Shown: positions 1 through 8,010 of the stretch, one piece after another
Numbering within the stretch: the stretch's first letter is position 1
Layout of the letters: each line of letters opens with the position of its first letter
Program-made: the position numbers and the translations under genes
Origin: Janthinobacterium sp. ROICE36
GTDB taxonomy: Bacteria; Pseudomonadota; Gammaproteobacteria; Burkholderiales; Burkholderiaceae_D
Direction: 5' to 3'
Assembly: GCF_002869965.1 (NCBI RefSeq)
Contig: NZ_PEBS01000009.1
Coordinates: forward strand, 44,413 to 108,412
Length of the DNA stretch: 64,000 nt
The notes under the pieces: generated by a model
Databases searched by the model: none
What the model was told of the DNA's origin: nothing
The model's input: the letters and a program-made list of their open reading frames with translations, nothing else

Positions 1-79
1 CCGCGGCAAGAAGCGGGGCAGCTACCAGGCAGCTCGCGCACAGCAACAGCGTTTTCAATAAGGGTGGACTAATTTTCAT
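1..79 (-). CDS. Partial exported protein (signal peptide only)
   Basis: An ATG on the minus strand opens a frame that runs off the left edge after 26 codons. The visible residues are two early charged positions (Lys3, Lys9), then a Leu/Ala/Cys-rich hydrophobic stretch ending in Pro-Leu-Leu-Ala-Ala, which is a typical Sec signal peptide. It is divergent from the S9 peptidase gene. No strong Shine-Dalgarno sequence is visible and no function can be assigned. Confidence 0.5.
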   Translation of the reverse strand, partial: MKISPPLLKTLLLCASCLVAAPLLAA

Positions 80-253
80 GGCAGGCCCAAGGTGGCATCA
101 GTAAAACAACAAGTTTAACTGATCAGCCGGGGCGCGCGCGTCCGATACGCGGCCGTCCCGCCTTGTAAGTAATGGTACACAGGCTTGGCAGTGCAGGAAA
201 CGATGGGCAATAATGTTGCCCGTTGTACTTTTTTCACTTCCCGGACCACGCCC

Positions 254-2410
254 ATGACCTCACCCCGTCTTCGCCGTTCCCTCGGCTCCCTGCTGATCGC
301 AGCAGCCTGCGCCTCGCTGGCAACGACCATCCACGCCGCCGATACCACGCCGGCGTCGCCAATGGCCACCACGCAAACGCAAATTAAACATGCGATCACG
401 CATGAGGACGTGTGGCTGATGAAACGCGTGGGCGCGCCCGTCGCCAGTCCGGATGGAAAGTGGGCCGTGTTTTCCGTCGTCGACAGCGCCTACTCCAGCC
501 AAGAGCAATGGTCGGACCTGTGGATCAAATCGCTGCTTGACGACAGCCCCGCGCGCCGCCTGACCTATTCCAAAAGCGGCGAAGGCGCCGTGGCCTGGTC
601 GCCGGACAGCCGCCAACTGGTGTTTGTCGCCAAGCGCGACGGCGATGAAGCGGGACAGATTTACCGCCTCGACGTGGCCGCTGGCGGCGAAGCGCAGCGC
701 CTGACCTCGCTCACCCTGGGCGCGCGCATGCCGAAATGGAGCCCGGACGGCAAGCAATTGCTGTTCATCAGCGACATCTATCCAGGCAACAAGACGGAAA
801 GCGACGTCAAGCAAAGCGCCAAAGAGCGCAAGGAAAGCAAGGTCAGCGCCCGTTCGTATGAAACGACGGCGCCCCGCTATTTCGACAAATGGCTGACCGA
901 CAAGCAAGTGCGCCTGTTCGTCATCGACGCCGAACCTAACGCTGTCTCACGCGATATCCTGTCTGGCACGCAACTCGTCACCCTGCCGGGCTTTGGCGGC
1001 GGCCAGGGCGACGAGGGACAATCGCTGGACGCCGTCTGGACGCCGGATGGCAAGGCCGTCGTCTTCAACGCGGCCACCAACCACGATGCGGCCCAGCGCG
1101 AAGCCGTCTATTCACAACTGTATTTGCTGCCCGTGATGGGCGGCGAAGCGCAGCGTTTGACGCAGGACAAACATAGCTACGGTTCCTTGAAATTTGCGGC
1201 CGACGGCAAGACCCTGTTCGCCTTGAGCGACGCGCAAACGCCAGGCAAGGTGTATGACGTGAAACGCCTGGCCAGTTTTGCCTGGCCAATGAGCAACCCT
1301 GCGCCAACCATCCTGACGGCCAAGCTGGACCGGTCGATTTCGCGCTTCGTGCTGCCCGAAGGCGACAAGCGCGTCCTCTTCAGCTACGAACATGCGGGCC
1401 TGGAAAAGCTGTACTCGATCGACGCCAAGGGCGGCGATGTGCGCGAGGAAGCATCCTTGCCAACGGGCAGCATCAATTCGCTGAGCAGCGGCGGCAAGGC
1501 CCTGGTGGGCGTGTGGGAGTCGTCCATCAACCCGCCGGAAATCTATGCCTTCAACGGCAAGCAGCCGAAGCGCCTGACGGCCTTCAACACGGACAAGGCA
1601 AGTAAAATCGACTGGCAGGCGCCCGAGCACTTCTGGTTCACCACGGCCGACGGCGGCCAGATCCACAATATGCTCGTCAAGCCGGCCAACTTTGATCCGA
1701 ACAAGAAATACCCGCTGTTTACCGTCATCCACGGCGGCGCGGCCAGCATGTGGCGCGACCAGTTCGTGCTGCGCTGGAACTATCACTTGCTGGCCAAGCC
1801 AGGCTATGTCGTGCTGCTGACGGACTACAAGGGTTCCACCGGCTACGGCGAGGAATTCTCGCGCTCTATCCAGTTCGACCCGTTGAAGGGCCCGGGCGAT
1901 GAAGTCAACCAGGGCGTCGATGAAGCCATCAAGAAATACGCCTTCATCGACGGCACGAAGCTGGCCGCCGGCGGCGCCAGCTATGGCGGCCACCTGGCCA
2001 ACTGGCTGCAAGCGACCACCACGCGCTACAAGGCCATCGTCTCGCACGCGGGCGAAATGGACTTGATCATGCAATGGGGCACCAGCGATGGCGGTTTCGG
2101 CCGTGAGACGAATGCAGGCGGCCCCGTCTGGTCGAACCTGCCCGTATGGCGCGAGCAAAGCCCGGTCATGCAAGCGGGCAACCATGAAAAAGGCACGGGG
2201 TTTACGACCCCCATCCTGATCACCGTGGGCGAGCTCGACTACCGCGTGCCGGCCAACAATGCCTTGATGAACTTTGCCGTGCAACAGCGCCTGAACGTGC
2301 CGGCGAAATTGCTGGTCTTCCCGGACGAAAATCACTGGATCTTGAAGGGCGAGAACAGCCGTTTCTTCTACAGCGAAGTCGAGGGCTGGCTGGCGAAATA
2401 TTTAAAGTAA
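254..2410 (+). CDS. S9 family prolyl oligopeptidase / acylaminoacyl-peptidase, exported
   Basis: Serine peptidase of the prolyl oligopeptidase clan, expected to release dipeptides or acyl-amino acids from short peptides in the periplasm. Residues 1-29 form a signal peptide (Arg-rich start, hydrophobic core, cleavage near HAA). Residues ~45-450 are a beta-propeller with WSPDG/WSPDS-type PD40 blades. The C-terminal alpha/beta-hydrolase domain has the nucleophile in GASYGG (about Ser576), the acid in GELDYRVP (about Asp662) and the base in ENHW (about His694), so the triad is complete. About 718 residues is normal for the family. I chose this ATG because it puts the signal peptide at the N-terminus. 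An ATG at 203 has a better AGGA ribosome site but would add 17 residues in front. The substrate is unknown. Confidence 0.9.
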   Translation: MTSPRLRRSLGSLLIAAACASLATTIHAADTTPASPMATTQTQIKHAITHEDVWLMKRVGAPVASPDGKWAVFSVVDSAYSSQEQWSDLWIKSLLDDSPARRLTYSKSGEGAVAWSPDSRQLVFVAKRDGDEAGQIYRLDVAAGGEAQRLTSLTLGARMPKWSPDGKQLLFISDIYPGNKTESDVKQSAKERKESKVSARSYETTAPRYFDKWLTDKQVRLFVIDAEPNAVSRDILSGTQLVTLPGFGGGQGDEGQSLDAVWTPDGKAVVFNAATNHDAAQREAVYSQLYLLPVMGGEAQRLTQDKHSYGSLKFAADGKTLFALSDAQTPGKVYDVKRLASFAWPMSNPAPTILTAKLDRSISRFVLPEGDKRVLFSYEHAGLEKLYSIDAKGGDVREEASLPTGSINSLSSGGKALVGVWESSINPPEIYAFNGKQPKRLTAFNTDKASKIDWQAPEHFWFTTADGGQIHNMLVKPANFDPNKKYPLFTVIHGGAASMWRDQFVLRWNYHLLAKPGYVVLLTDYKGSTGYGEEFSRSIQFDPLKGPGDEVNQGVDEAIKKYAFIDGTKLAAGGASYGGHLANWLQATTTRYKAIVSHAGEMDLIMQWGTSDGGFGRETNAGGPVWSNLPVWREQSPVMQAGNHEKGTGFTTPILITVGELDYRVPANNALMNFAVQQRLNVPAKLLVFPDENHWILKGENSRFFYSEVEGWLAKYLK

Positions 2411-2431
2411 TCCTGCTGCACACTTCTTGCA

Positions 2432-2466
2432 AAGCCAGGCGCCGCTCATGCGGGCCTGGCTTTTTT
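2432..2466 (+). terminator. Rho-independent terminator after the S9 peptidase gene
   Basis: Perfect 9-bp inverted repeat AAGCCAGGC / GCCTGGCTT with a 13-nt loop followed by a T run. It ends the peptidase transcript, and the T run touches the stop codon of the convergent MFS gene. Confidence 0.85.
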
Positions 2467-3758
2467 CATGCAGGCTGGGCGCCGGCCACAGCCGCCTTCT
2501 GGCGCTGAATCGCCAGCACCATCAGCGCGGCCACCAGGCAGGCGGCGCCGGCTGCGAACAGGGCCGGGTTGTAGGTCAGCATCAGGGTGCGGATGCGGCC
2601 CGCGCCGTAGGCGGCCACGGCGGCGCCCAGCTGGTGGCCCGCGAAAATCCAGCCAAACACCATGCCCGCACGCTCCCGGCCAAACGTGGCCCCCACCAGC
2701 TTGACCGTGGGCGGCACGGTGGCGATCCAGTCCAGGCCATAGAACATGGCGAACAGCGACAGGCCGTACAGGGTAAATTCCGAATACGGCAGCCAGAACA
2801 GGGATAGCCCCCGCAAACCGTAGTACCAGAACAGCAGTTTGCGGTTGTCATAGCGGTCCGACAACCAGCCAGACAAGATCGTGCCGAACAGGTCGAACGC
2901 GCCCATCATGGCCAGCACGGTGGCGGCCGGCACGGCGGACAGGCCCGAATCGCCGCACAGGGAAATAAAATGCGTCTGGATCAGGCCGTTGGTACTGAGG
3001 CCGCAGATGAAGAAGGTGCCAAACAGTATCCAGAAGGTGCGGTTCGACGCCACACTGCGCAGTATCACAAACGGCGTGGCAAACGTCATTGGCGCCGCAG
3101 GCGCCACCACCAGGGGCGTGGCCGGGTCGGCGCCATATGGACGCAAGCCCACGTCCTGCGGCCGGTTGCGCATGCACAGGAAGGCCAGCACGGCAACGAT
3201 GGCACAGCTGGCAAACACGGGCATGACAGCCGTGCGCCAGCCGAAGTGCTCGATCAGCCAGGCACCCACGGGCAGGAACAGCAGCTGGCCCGTGGCCGAG
3301 CTGGCCGTCAGCACGCCCACCACCAGGCCCCGGTGCGTCTCGAACCAGCGGTTCGCCACCACGGCACTCAAGACGAGCGCCGTCATGCCCGAGCCCAGCC
3401 CCAGCAGGATGCCCCACAGGGCGACCAGGTGCCAGAACTGCGTCATGCGCGTCGCCAGCAGCATGCCGGCAGCGATCAGGCCCAGCGCCACGCAGATGCC
3501 ATTGCGCAAGCCGAAGCGCTCCATCAGGATGGCGGCAAACGGCCCCATCAGGCCAAACAGCACGAAGCGCACGGCCAGAGCCGAGGAAATCTGCTCCGCA
3601 TCCCAGCCGAATTCGCGGCTCAGGGGCTGCATCAGCGCCCCAGGCAAGCCCAGCGCGGCCGACGAGGTCAGCGCGGTGAGGAAAGTAATGGCGACGATAA
3701 CCGAGGCAAAGTGGCGGCCGCGCCGCTCCAGCCATTGCGAAAAAGGATAGGAAAGCAT
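2466..3758 (-). CDS. MFS transporter, 12-TM type
   Basis: A 430-residue integral membrane protein with about 12 predicted helices in two halves joined by a loop near residues 195-225. The N-terminal half carries an MFS-like loop (ERFGLRNG) after helix 2, and the C-terminal half carries SDRYDNR after the eighth helix, the usual place of the conserved basic motif. Overall it looks like an oxalate/monocarboxylate-type or Bcr-type carrier, but nothing in the sequence fixes the substrate. It stands alone on the minus strand, convergent with the S9 peptidase gene, and its leader contains a long inverted repeat (3767-3818). Family call is firm; substrate is not. Confidence 0.85.
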   Translation of the reverse strand: MLSYPFSQWLERRGRHFASVIVAITFLTALTSSAALGLPGALMQPLSREFGWDAEQISSALAVRFVLFGLMGPFAAILMERFGLRNGICVALGLIAAGMLLATRMTQFWHLVALWGILLGLGSGMTALVLSAVVANRWFETHRGLVVGVLTASSATGQLLFLPVGAWLIEHFGWRTAVMPVFASCAIVAVLAFLCMRNRPQDVGLRPYGADPATPLVVAPAAPMTFATPFVILRSVASNRTFWILFGTFFICGLSTNGLIQTHFISLCGDSGLSAVPAATVLAMMGAFDLFGTILSGWLSDRYDNRKLLFWYYGLRGLSLFWLPYSEFTLYGLSLFAMFYGLDWIATVPPTVKLVGATFGRERAGMVFGWIFAGHQLGAAVAAYGAGRIRTLMLTYNPALFAAGAACLVAALMVLAIQRQKAAVAGAQPA

Positions 3759-3766
3759 GCTGTTCT

Positions 3767-3818
3767 CATGAGAAAAAGTGGATCCCCATCCACAACAGCG
3801 GGCGGGATTTTTCTCATG
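3767..3818. promoter_or_regulatory. 11-bp inverted repeat in the MFS gene leader
   Basis: CATGAGAAAAA (3767-3777) and TTTTTCTCATG (3808-3818) are perfect reverse complements separated by 30 bp, just upstream of the MFS start codon at 3758. It may be an operator or an mRNA hairpin that could hide the ribosome site. No neighbouring regulator gene is obvious. Confidence 0.5.
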
Positions 3819-3845
3819 TTATATGATGATCGTAATTTAAACAAT

Positions 3846-3885
3846 CAAAAAAACTGGAGCCATGTCGCGGTGCGCGGCTCCAGTT
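3846..3885 (-). terminator. Terminator of the BON-domain gene
   Basis: The 10-bp inverted repeat AACTGGAGCC (3852-3861) / GGCTCCAGTT (3876-3885) is followed on the minus strand by seven Ts. It lies 30 nt beyond the stop codon of the BON gene. Confidence 0.85.
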
Positions 3886-3914
3886 CTGGCGGCAAGACTT
3901 GCGAAAAAAGCCCC

Positions 3915-4646
3915 TTACTTCACCTTCAAACCATTCTTCACATCCGTCACGCCTTCCACGCCACGGGCCAGGTCGGCGGCTTTTTTCACTTGCGCCTGTG
4001 ACGGCACGAAGCCGCTAAGCATGACGACACCATGCACCGTTTCCACGTGCACGTCCAGCGCTTTCAAGTCATTGTCCTTGACGAGGTCTGCCTTGATCTT
4101 GGTGGTGATGACAGAGTCTTCCACTGCCACCTTGGTGCTGCTGGCCGCATTGCGCGTCACGCAGGCAGCCTTGGCCGTTGCATCCATGGCGTCGCAATTT
4201 TCCTTCATGCTGGCAGGCGGATTTTGCGCCACGTTGGTGCCGGCCCTGGCGCCCATATTGGCGTCAGCCAGCGCGGCCGTTTTCGCTGCCTTGGCATCGT
4301 TCATGCACGTGGTCTTGTCGGTGCCCGAGCGATCGCCGCACTTGGCCTTGGCCAGGTCATACTCGGCATTGGCGACATCCTTGCGGACCTTGCCCAGTTC
4401 GCGCGGCGTGTTGCGGTATTGGGCCACGGCGTCCGAATCTGCCTTGGTGCGCGCCAACCTGGCTTCTTCCACGCAAACTTTTTTCGCTTTGCCGCCGTGG
4501 GCATCGCAGGCAGCCTTGGCCTGTTTGTAGTCGGCCGTTGCCTTGTCCGTCAAACTCTTGTACGAGGCATCCTGCGCATACGCGGGCGTGGCGGCAAGCA
4601 GGGCGCTGGCACTGGCGGCCAGCATGAGTGCGATCACTTTGTTCAT
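3915..4646 (-). CDS. Periplasmic BON-domain protein with three C-x10-C pairs
   Basis: A 243-residue protein beginning with a clean signal peptide (MNKVIALML..., cleavage after AYAQ/AQ) and preceded by a GAGAGGA ribosome site. The last ~65 residues form a BON domain (OsmY-like, thought to bind phospholipid or envelope surfaces), with the usual Gly-Val-Val-x-Leu-x-Gly turn. The middle holds three repeats of Ala/Lys-rich helix, each with two cysteines 11 residues apart: CDAHGGKAKKVC, CGDRSGTDKTTC and CDAMDATAKAAC. OsmY-type proteins normally lack such pairs. They could form three intrachain disulfides or bind metal. Single-gene unit with its own terminator. Role inferred to be envelope stress; the function of the cysteine repeats is unknown. 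Confidence 0.8.
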   Translation of the reverse strand: MNKVIALMLAASASALLAATPAYAQDASYKSLTDKATADYKQAKAACDAHGGKAKKVCVEEARLARTKADSDAVAQYRNTPRELGKVRKDVANAEYDLAKAKCGDRSGTDKTTCMNDAKAAKTAALADANMGARAGTNVAQNPPASMKENCDAMDATAKAACVTRNAASSTKVAVEDSVITTKIKADLVKDNDLKALDVHVETVHGVVMLSGFVPSQAQVKKAADLARGVEGVTDVKNGLKVK

Positions 4647-4750
4647 GGTATTTCCTCTCTGGTTAGTTGATGCCCAGATTAGACCCCTGCCGCACGCAAA
4701 GCTCCGTGCGACAGCACACGCTGACAGGCCATCCGCGTAAAAAACAGCGT

Positions 4751-5443
4751 TTATTTGTCGCCGCTCAAACCCTTCCGCCACAATACTTGCGCCTGTTCAA
4801 ATGGTGAAGCGGACGCATCAAATGCGCCGTCCCCATCCACCAGCGCCAGCCATGCCTGCGTGGCGTGGGAACTGCCCGCGCCGTCGCCGCCGGCGCGCAC
4901 GCCGCGTATCCAGGCCAGCACATCAGGGTATTGCCCGGGGTGGCGTGCATGCATCCAGGCCAGGGCCACCAGATCCGCATAGGCCTCTTCGCGACGCGTC
5001 TCTCGCAGCTCCTGCGCCAGCCGTGCCAACTTGCCCCGCTGCGTGCTGAGCGGCTCGCCTAAGCCGCGTGGCAAGGCGTGCCAGTCGCCCTGTGCATGGC
5101 GCTGGCAATGGCCCATTTCATGCGCCGTCATCGCTTCCATCATCATGCCTTGGCGCGCGGGCACTACCTCTTGCAAGACACTGTCTGCCTGCGCATTGCC
5201 GCGCAGCGACAGCACCAGCTTGCAGCGCCCCGCTGCGTAGCCCAGCGCCAGCGGCACGGCACCGGGCGCATCCTGGGGTTGCACGATGATATCGATGGAC
5301 AAACCTTGCGCGCGCGCAAACGCGATGACGGGCTGGCCCGCCTGCAGCCAGCGGCTTTCCAGATCGGTGAGCTGGGCGGCAGCCACGGCGGGCACAGGGG
5401 ATAAAGCAATGAGCAAGCTCATCAGCAAGAGCGGATTGGGCAT
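4751..5443 (-). CDS. Exported HExxH zinc metallopeptidase-like protein
   Basis: A 230-residue protein with a signal peptide (residues 1-23, ending AVAAA). It has the motif HEMGHCQRH, with His108, Glu109 and His112 as the zinc ligands and catalytic base of a zincin. Thr-Ala before the motif and a helix containing REEAYADLVALAW ~70 residues later fit a gluzincin-type third ligand (Glu). A small periplasmic peptidase is the natural reading, but I do not recognise a named family. It lies in the same orientation as the M49-like gene upstream, with a terminator between them, so it is probably transcribed separately. Confidence 0.65.
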   Translation of the reverse strand: MPNPLLLMSLLIALSPVPAVAAAQLTDLESRWLQAGQPVIAFARAQGLSIDIIVQPQDAPGAVPLALGYAAGRCKLVLSLRGNAQADSVLQEVVPARQGMMMEAMTAHEMGHCQRHAQGDWHALPRGLGEPLSTQRGKLARLAQELRETRREEAYADLVALAWMHARHPGQYPDVLAWIRGVRAGGDGAGSSHATQAWLALVDGDGAFDASASPFEQAQVLWRKGLSGDK

Positions 5444-5538
5444 GGGATAGCCGGGACGAAAGAGAAGCAACTACTGCAGAGTAAGCGGTGAAAATATTTC
5501 CACAAGGAAAAACTGGCAACTTTTCAGAAAAAAGGCGA

Positions 5539-5567
5539 AAAAAAACCGGCGCAGATGCACCGGCTTT
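5539..5567 (-). terminator. Terminator of the M49-like peptidase gene
   Basis: CCGGCGC / GCACCGG hairpin (one internal mismatch, AGAT loop) followed on the minus strand by eight Ts. It lies 32 nt past the stop codon. Confidence 0.75.
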
Positions 5568-5598
5568 CCACTCTGATAATACAGCGTCAGGCTCAGGT

Positions 5599-7317
5599 TT
5601 ATTTCTTCGTCGCTTGATCCAGGGCGCGGGCCGTGACGAATTCCGGGCGAATATCGTTCGGCACGGCCTTCATCTTGTCGAGCGCCACTTGCACCTCAGG
5701 ACGGATGACCACGTACTTGGCCATCAAGTCTTTCGCGCGCGCATAATCGCCCGTCGCCTCGATGGTCAAAAATTCACGGTCCAGGTCGATCACGGCTTGC
5801 TTGATCTTGCCAAAATCGACGCCGAACTTGCCGTCGCCCAGGGAAACAAAGCCGCCCTTGTCGAGAATGAAATTGATCTGGATGGCCATGCCGCGCGCGT
5901 GCGAATCGGTCAGGCCGAAATGCAGGGTACGGAAACCGGAGGCGAGGAAAGTGTTGTACAGCTTGCGTTCGGCCACGTCGCCCTGGCCCAGGGTATCGTT
6001 GAGTTGCCCCTTGTCCATCATGTAGCGCAGCGCAAACAAGCCCGTGATATCGGCCTTGGCTTCTTCGATGGTGGAATACGCTTCCTTCAAGTCCTGGCGC
6101 GGTGTGGATGGCTTGCCATCGACGACGGTGGCGTGCGGGCCCAGGCCGTGCATGATTTCATGCGCGAGGATGTGCGTGAAGAAGGAATTGAAATCCACGT
6201 CCTGCTGCGCTTCGGCGCTCAGCACCAGCTTGGAGATGGGCGTCAGGGTGGCCTTGAACTTGGCTTCCTGCACGTTTTTCAGCATCACGCGCTTGGAACC
6301 GCGCGCGCTGATGATGCGCTCATCGTTGGGCAGGTTGTAGGCGGCTGTCTGCACCGCCATGTTGCCGTCGCCGGCGCCATACACCTGGTTGACCACCACC
6401 ATCGGCGCCAGCGCGCCCACTTTCGGGTTGCGGTACTGGGCGTCCAGCGGCAAGTTGTCTTCCAGCTCCTGCATGTGCTTGGCGAAGAAATTGAGCTTTT
6501 GCGTTTCCGCCTGGTCGCGGATGTTCACGTACGCCTCGAACGCGGCCTTGTAGCCGAACAGCTCGTCGTTATACGTTTCATACGGGCCGATGGTGATGTC
6601 GACGGGCGAATCGAGGTCCATCCAGGCGAAATCGGAGGGCAGATAATCGTTGTCGAGGAAAGCCTTGGCGCGCAGGGTCAAAAATTTCTTCAGTGAAGCA
6701 TTGTCCGTGGCGGCCGCCGCCTCGTCGAGCAGCTTGGCCAGCTGTTTCAGCTCCACCTTGTACTCGTCCGCATACTTGACGGTTTGATACTTCCCATCCT
6801 TGCCCGCGCGGATGGTGGTGAAGAACCATTGCGCCTGCTGCTTGTCGTCCGCCGACAAGCCATTCATCCACGATTCCAGGCTGGCCTTGGTGGCGCCCTG
6901 CGGATAGAAATTGCCCGCTTCCGGCTTGTGCGCGGGAATGGCGATGCCGGCATAGCTGGCCGGCATGAAGGAGGCATGCGCATCGAGCACCGACCATGGG
7001 CCCTTGTTGATCCAGAAATAATTCAAACGAGCCTGACCCAGCGCCGACTTGTCTTTCTTCAGCGCTGCCCACAGCGCTTCATTGCCGGCCCAGCGCTGGC
7101 GCAGTTGCAGCACGTCGACCAGCTTGGCCGCTTCGACCAGCTTGGCGATGGCCTGGCGGTCGCCGGCAGACAGGTGCGTGACATCGGCGGTCAGCGCAAC
7201 GGGCGCGTAGCGGGCGCTCATGGCCGTCAGTTGCGCAGCGGTGGCCGGTGTTGTTGGCGCGGCACAGGCGCTACCGACGGCGGCAGCCATCAGCAGGGGA
7301 ATCAAGAGTTTTTTCAT
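5599..7317 (-). CDS. M49-like zinc peptidase (dipeptidyl-peptidase III-related), exported
   Basis: A 572-residue protein with a signal peptide (MKKLLIPLLMAAAVGSACA). The zinc motif reads HEIMHGLG (His386, Glu387, His390), and about 50 residues later comes EEAKAD, matching the EECRAE/EExxAD element that supplies the third ligand in family M49. Classical DPP III has a six-residue HExxxH. Here the spacing is the ordinary HExxH, as in the bacterial Zn-dependent hydrolase branch. Expected role: trimming peptides or another small substrate in the periplasm. The frame starts further upstream, but this ATG gives the signal peptide. Its neighbours are another exported metallopeptidase and a pseudogene. 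Confidence 0.75.
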   Translation of the reverse strand: MKKLLIPLLMAAAVGSACAAPTTPATAAQLTAMSARYAPVALTADVTHLSAGDRQAIAKLVEAAKLVDVLQLRQRWAGNEALWAALKKDKSALGQARLNYFWINKGPWSVLDAHASFMPASYAGIAIPAHKPEAGNFYPQGATKASLESWMNGLSADDKQQAQWFFTTIRAGKDGKYQTVKYADEYKVELKQLAKLLDEAAAATDNASLKKFLTLRAKAFLDNDYLPSDFAWMDLDSPVDITIGPYETYNDELFGYKAAFEAYVNIRDQAETQKLNFFAKHMQELEDNLPLDAQYRNPKVGALAPMVVVNQVYGAGDGNMAVQTAAYNLPNDERIISARGSKRVMLKNVQEAKFKATLTPISKLVLSAEAQQDVDFNSFFTHILAHEIMHGLGPHATVVDGKPSTPRQDLKEAYSTIEEAKADITGLFALRYMMDKGQLNDTLGQGDVAERKLYNTFLASGFRTLHFGLTDSHARGMAIQINFILDKGGFVSLGDGKFGVDFGKIKQAVIDLDREFLTIEATGDYARAKDLMAKYVVIRPEVQVALDKMKAVPNDIRPEFVTARALDQATKK

Positions 7318-7530
7318 GGGGGTCTCGGTAAGATTTTTCTCAGAAGCGGCTGGCGCGGATCGCGCGCTACCGCTTTCTTGCTCAGACTGCGATTGTCCCA
7401 CCTGCCCCTTCGCATGGCAAGCCGCTTACCAGACCCTGCACACCTGCCCCGTCTGCGCCCCTTCCACGCTGCGGCTGTAGGCGAAGGCCACGCGACGGCA
7501 AAGCCTGACTGAAATCGGCCAGTAGTATAT

Positions 7531-7575
7531 GTAACAATGGGAACAATCGGAACAATCGGAACAAGGGGAACAATG
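7531..7575. repeat. 9-bp tandem repeat, five units
   Basis: Five consecutive 9-mers: GTAACAATG, GGAACAATC, GGAACAATC, GGAACAAGG, GGAACAATG. They lie directly at the broken 5' end of the LysR remnant. A multiple-of-three unit keeps reading frame, and slipped-strand copy change is likely. Confidence 0.9.
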
Positions 7576-7985
7576 CCGCCAGATACTGGCCAGTATCCGT
7601 GCGGCGCAACGAGGTGCGGCAGCCATGCGCATGGCGCCGCGCGGCAAGCTGAAAATCACGGCGTCCGTGTCCTTTGGCAGCGAGTGCATCGCGCCGCTGC
7701 TGGCCGACTACCTCGGTGCGTATCCGGAAGTGAGCCTGGCGTTGAACCTGAACGCCAGAATGGACGCGCCATGTGCGCTGGCGCCTGGCCAAGAGCGGCG
7801 ACGACGATGGCCGCCGCGTGCGCGAAAGCGGCTTCCGCTCGAACAATGGGCAGGCGGCGCCGCGCCCCATGCACCTCGTGTATGCACGCGAGCGCCAGCC
7901 CACGCCCAAGCTGACGACCTTTATCGATTTTCTGCTGCAACGCTACGGGCCGGCGGCGACACCGCCACCGGCCACGCTCACGTAA
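7574..7985 (+). pseudogene. Remnant of a LysR-family regulator gene
   Basis: Three pieces of one LysR effector domain survive. The first frame (7574 to ~7760) gives the linker and first strand, including APRGKLKITASVSFG and a PLLADYLGAYPEVSL helix. The frame beginning at 7773 is shifted and gives the later WRLAKSGDDDGRRV...RSNNGQ strand, then jumps to the end of the domain (MHLVYARERQ... TFIDFLLQRYG). The DNA-binding N-terminus is absent, and the stretches between the three blocks are deleted. It is therefore non-functional. Intact copies of this class run about 300 residues. Confidence 0.75.
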
Positions 7986-8010
7986 CCGTTGTACCTAGTT
8001 CACTGCTTAC

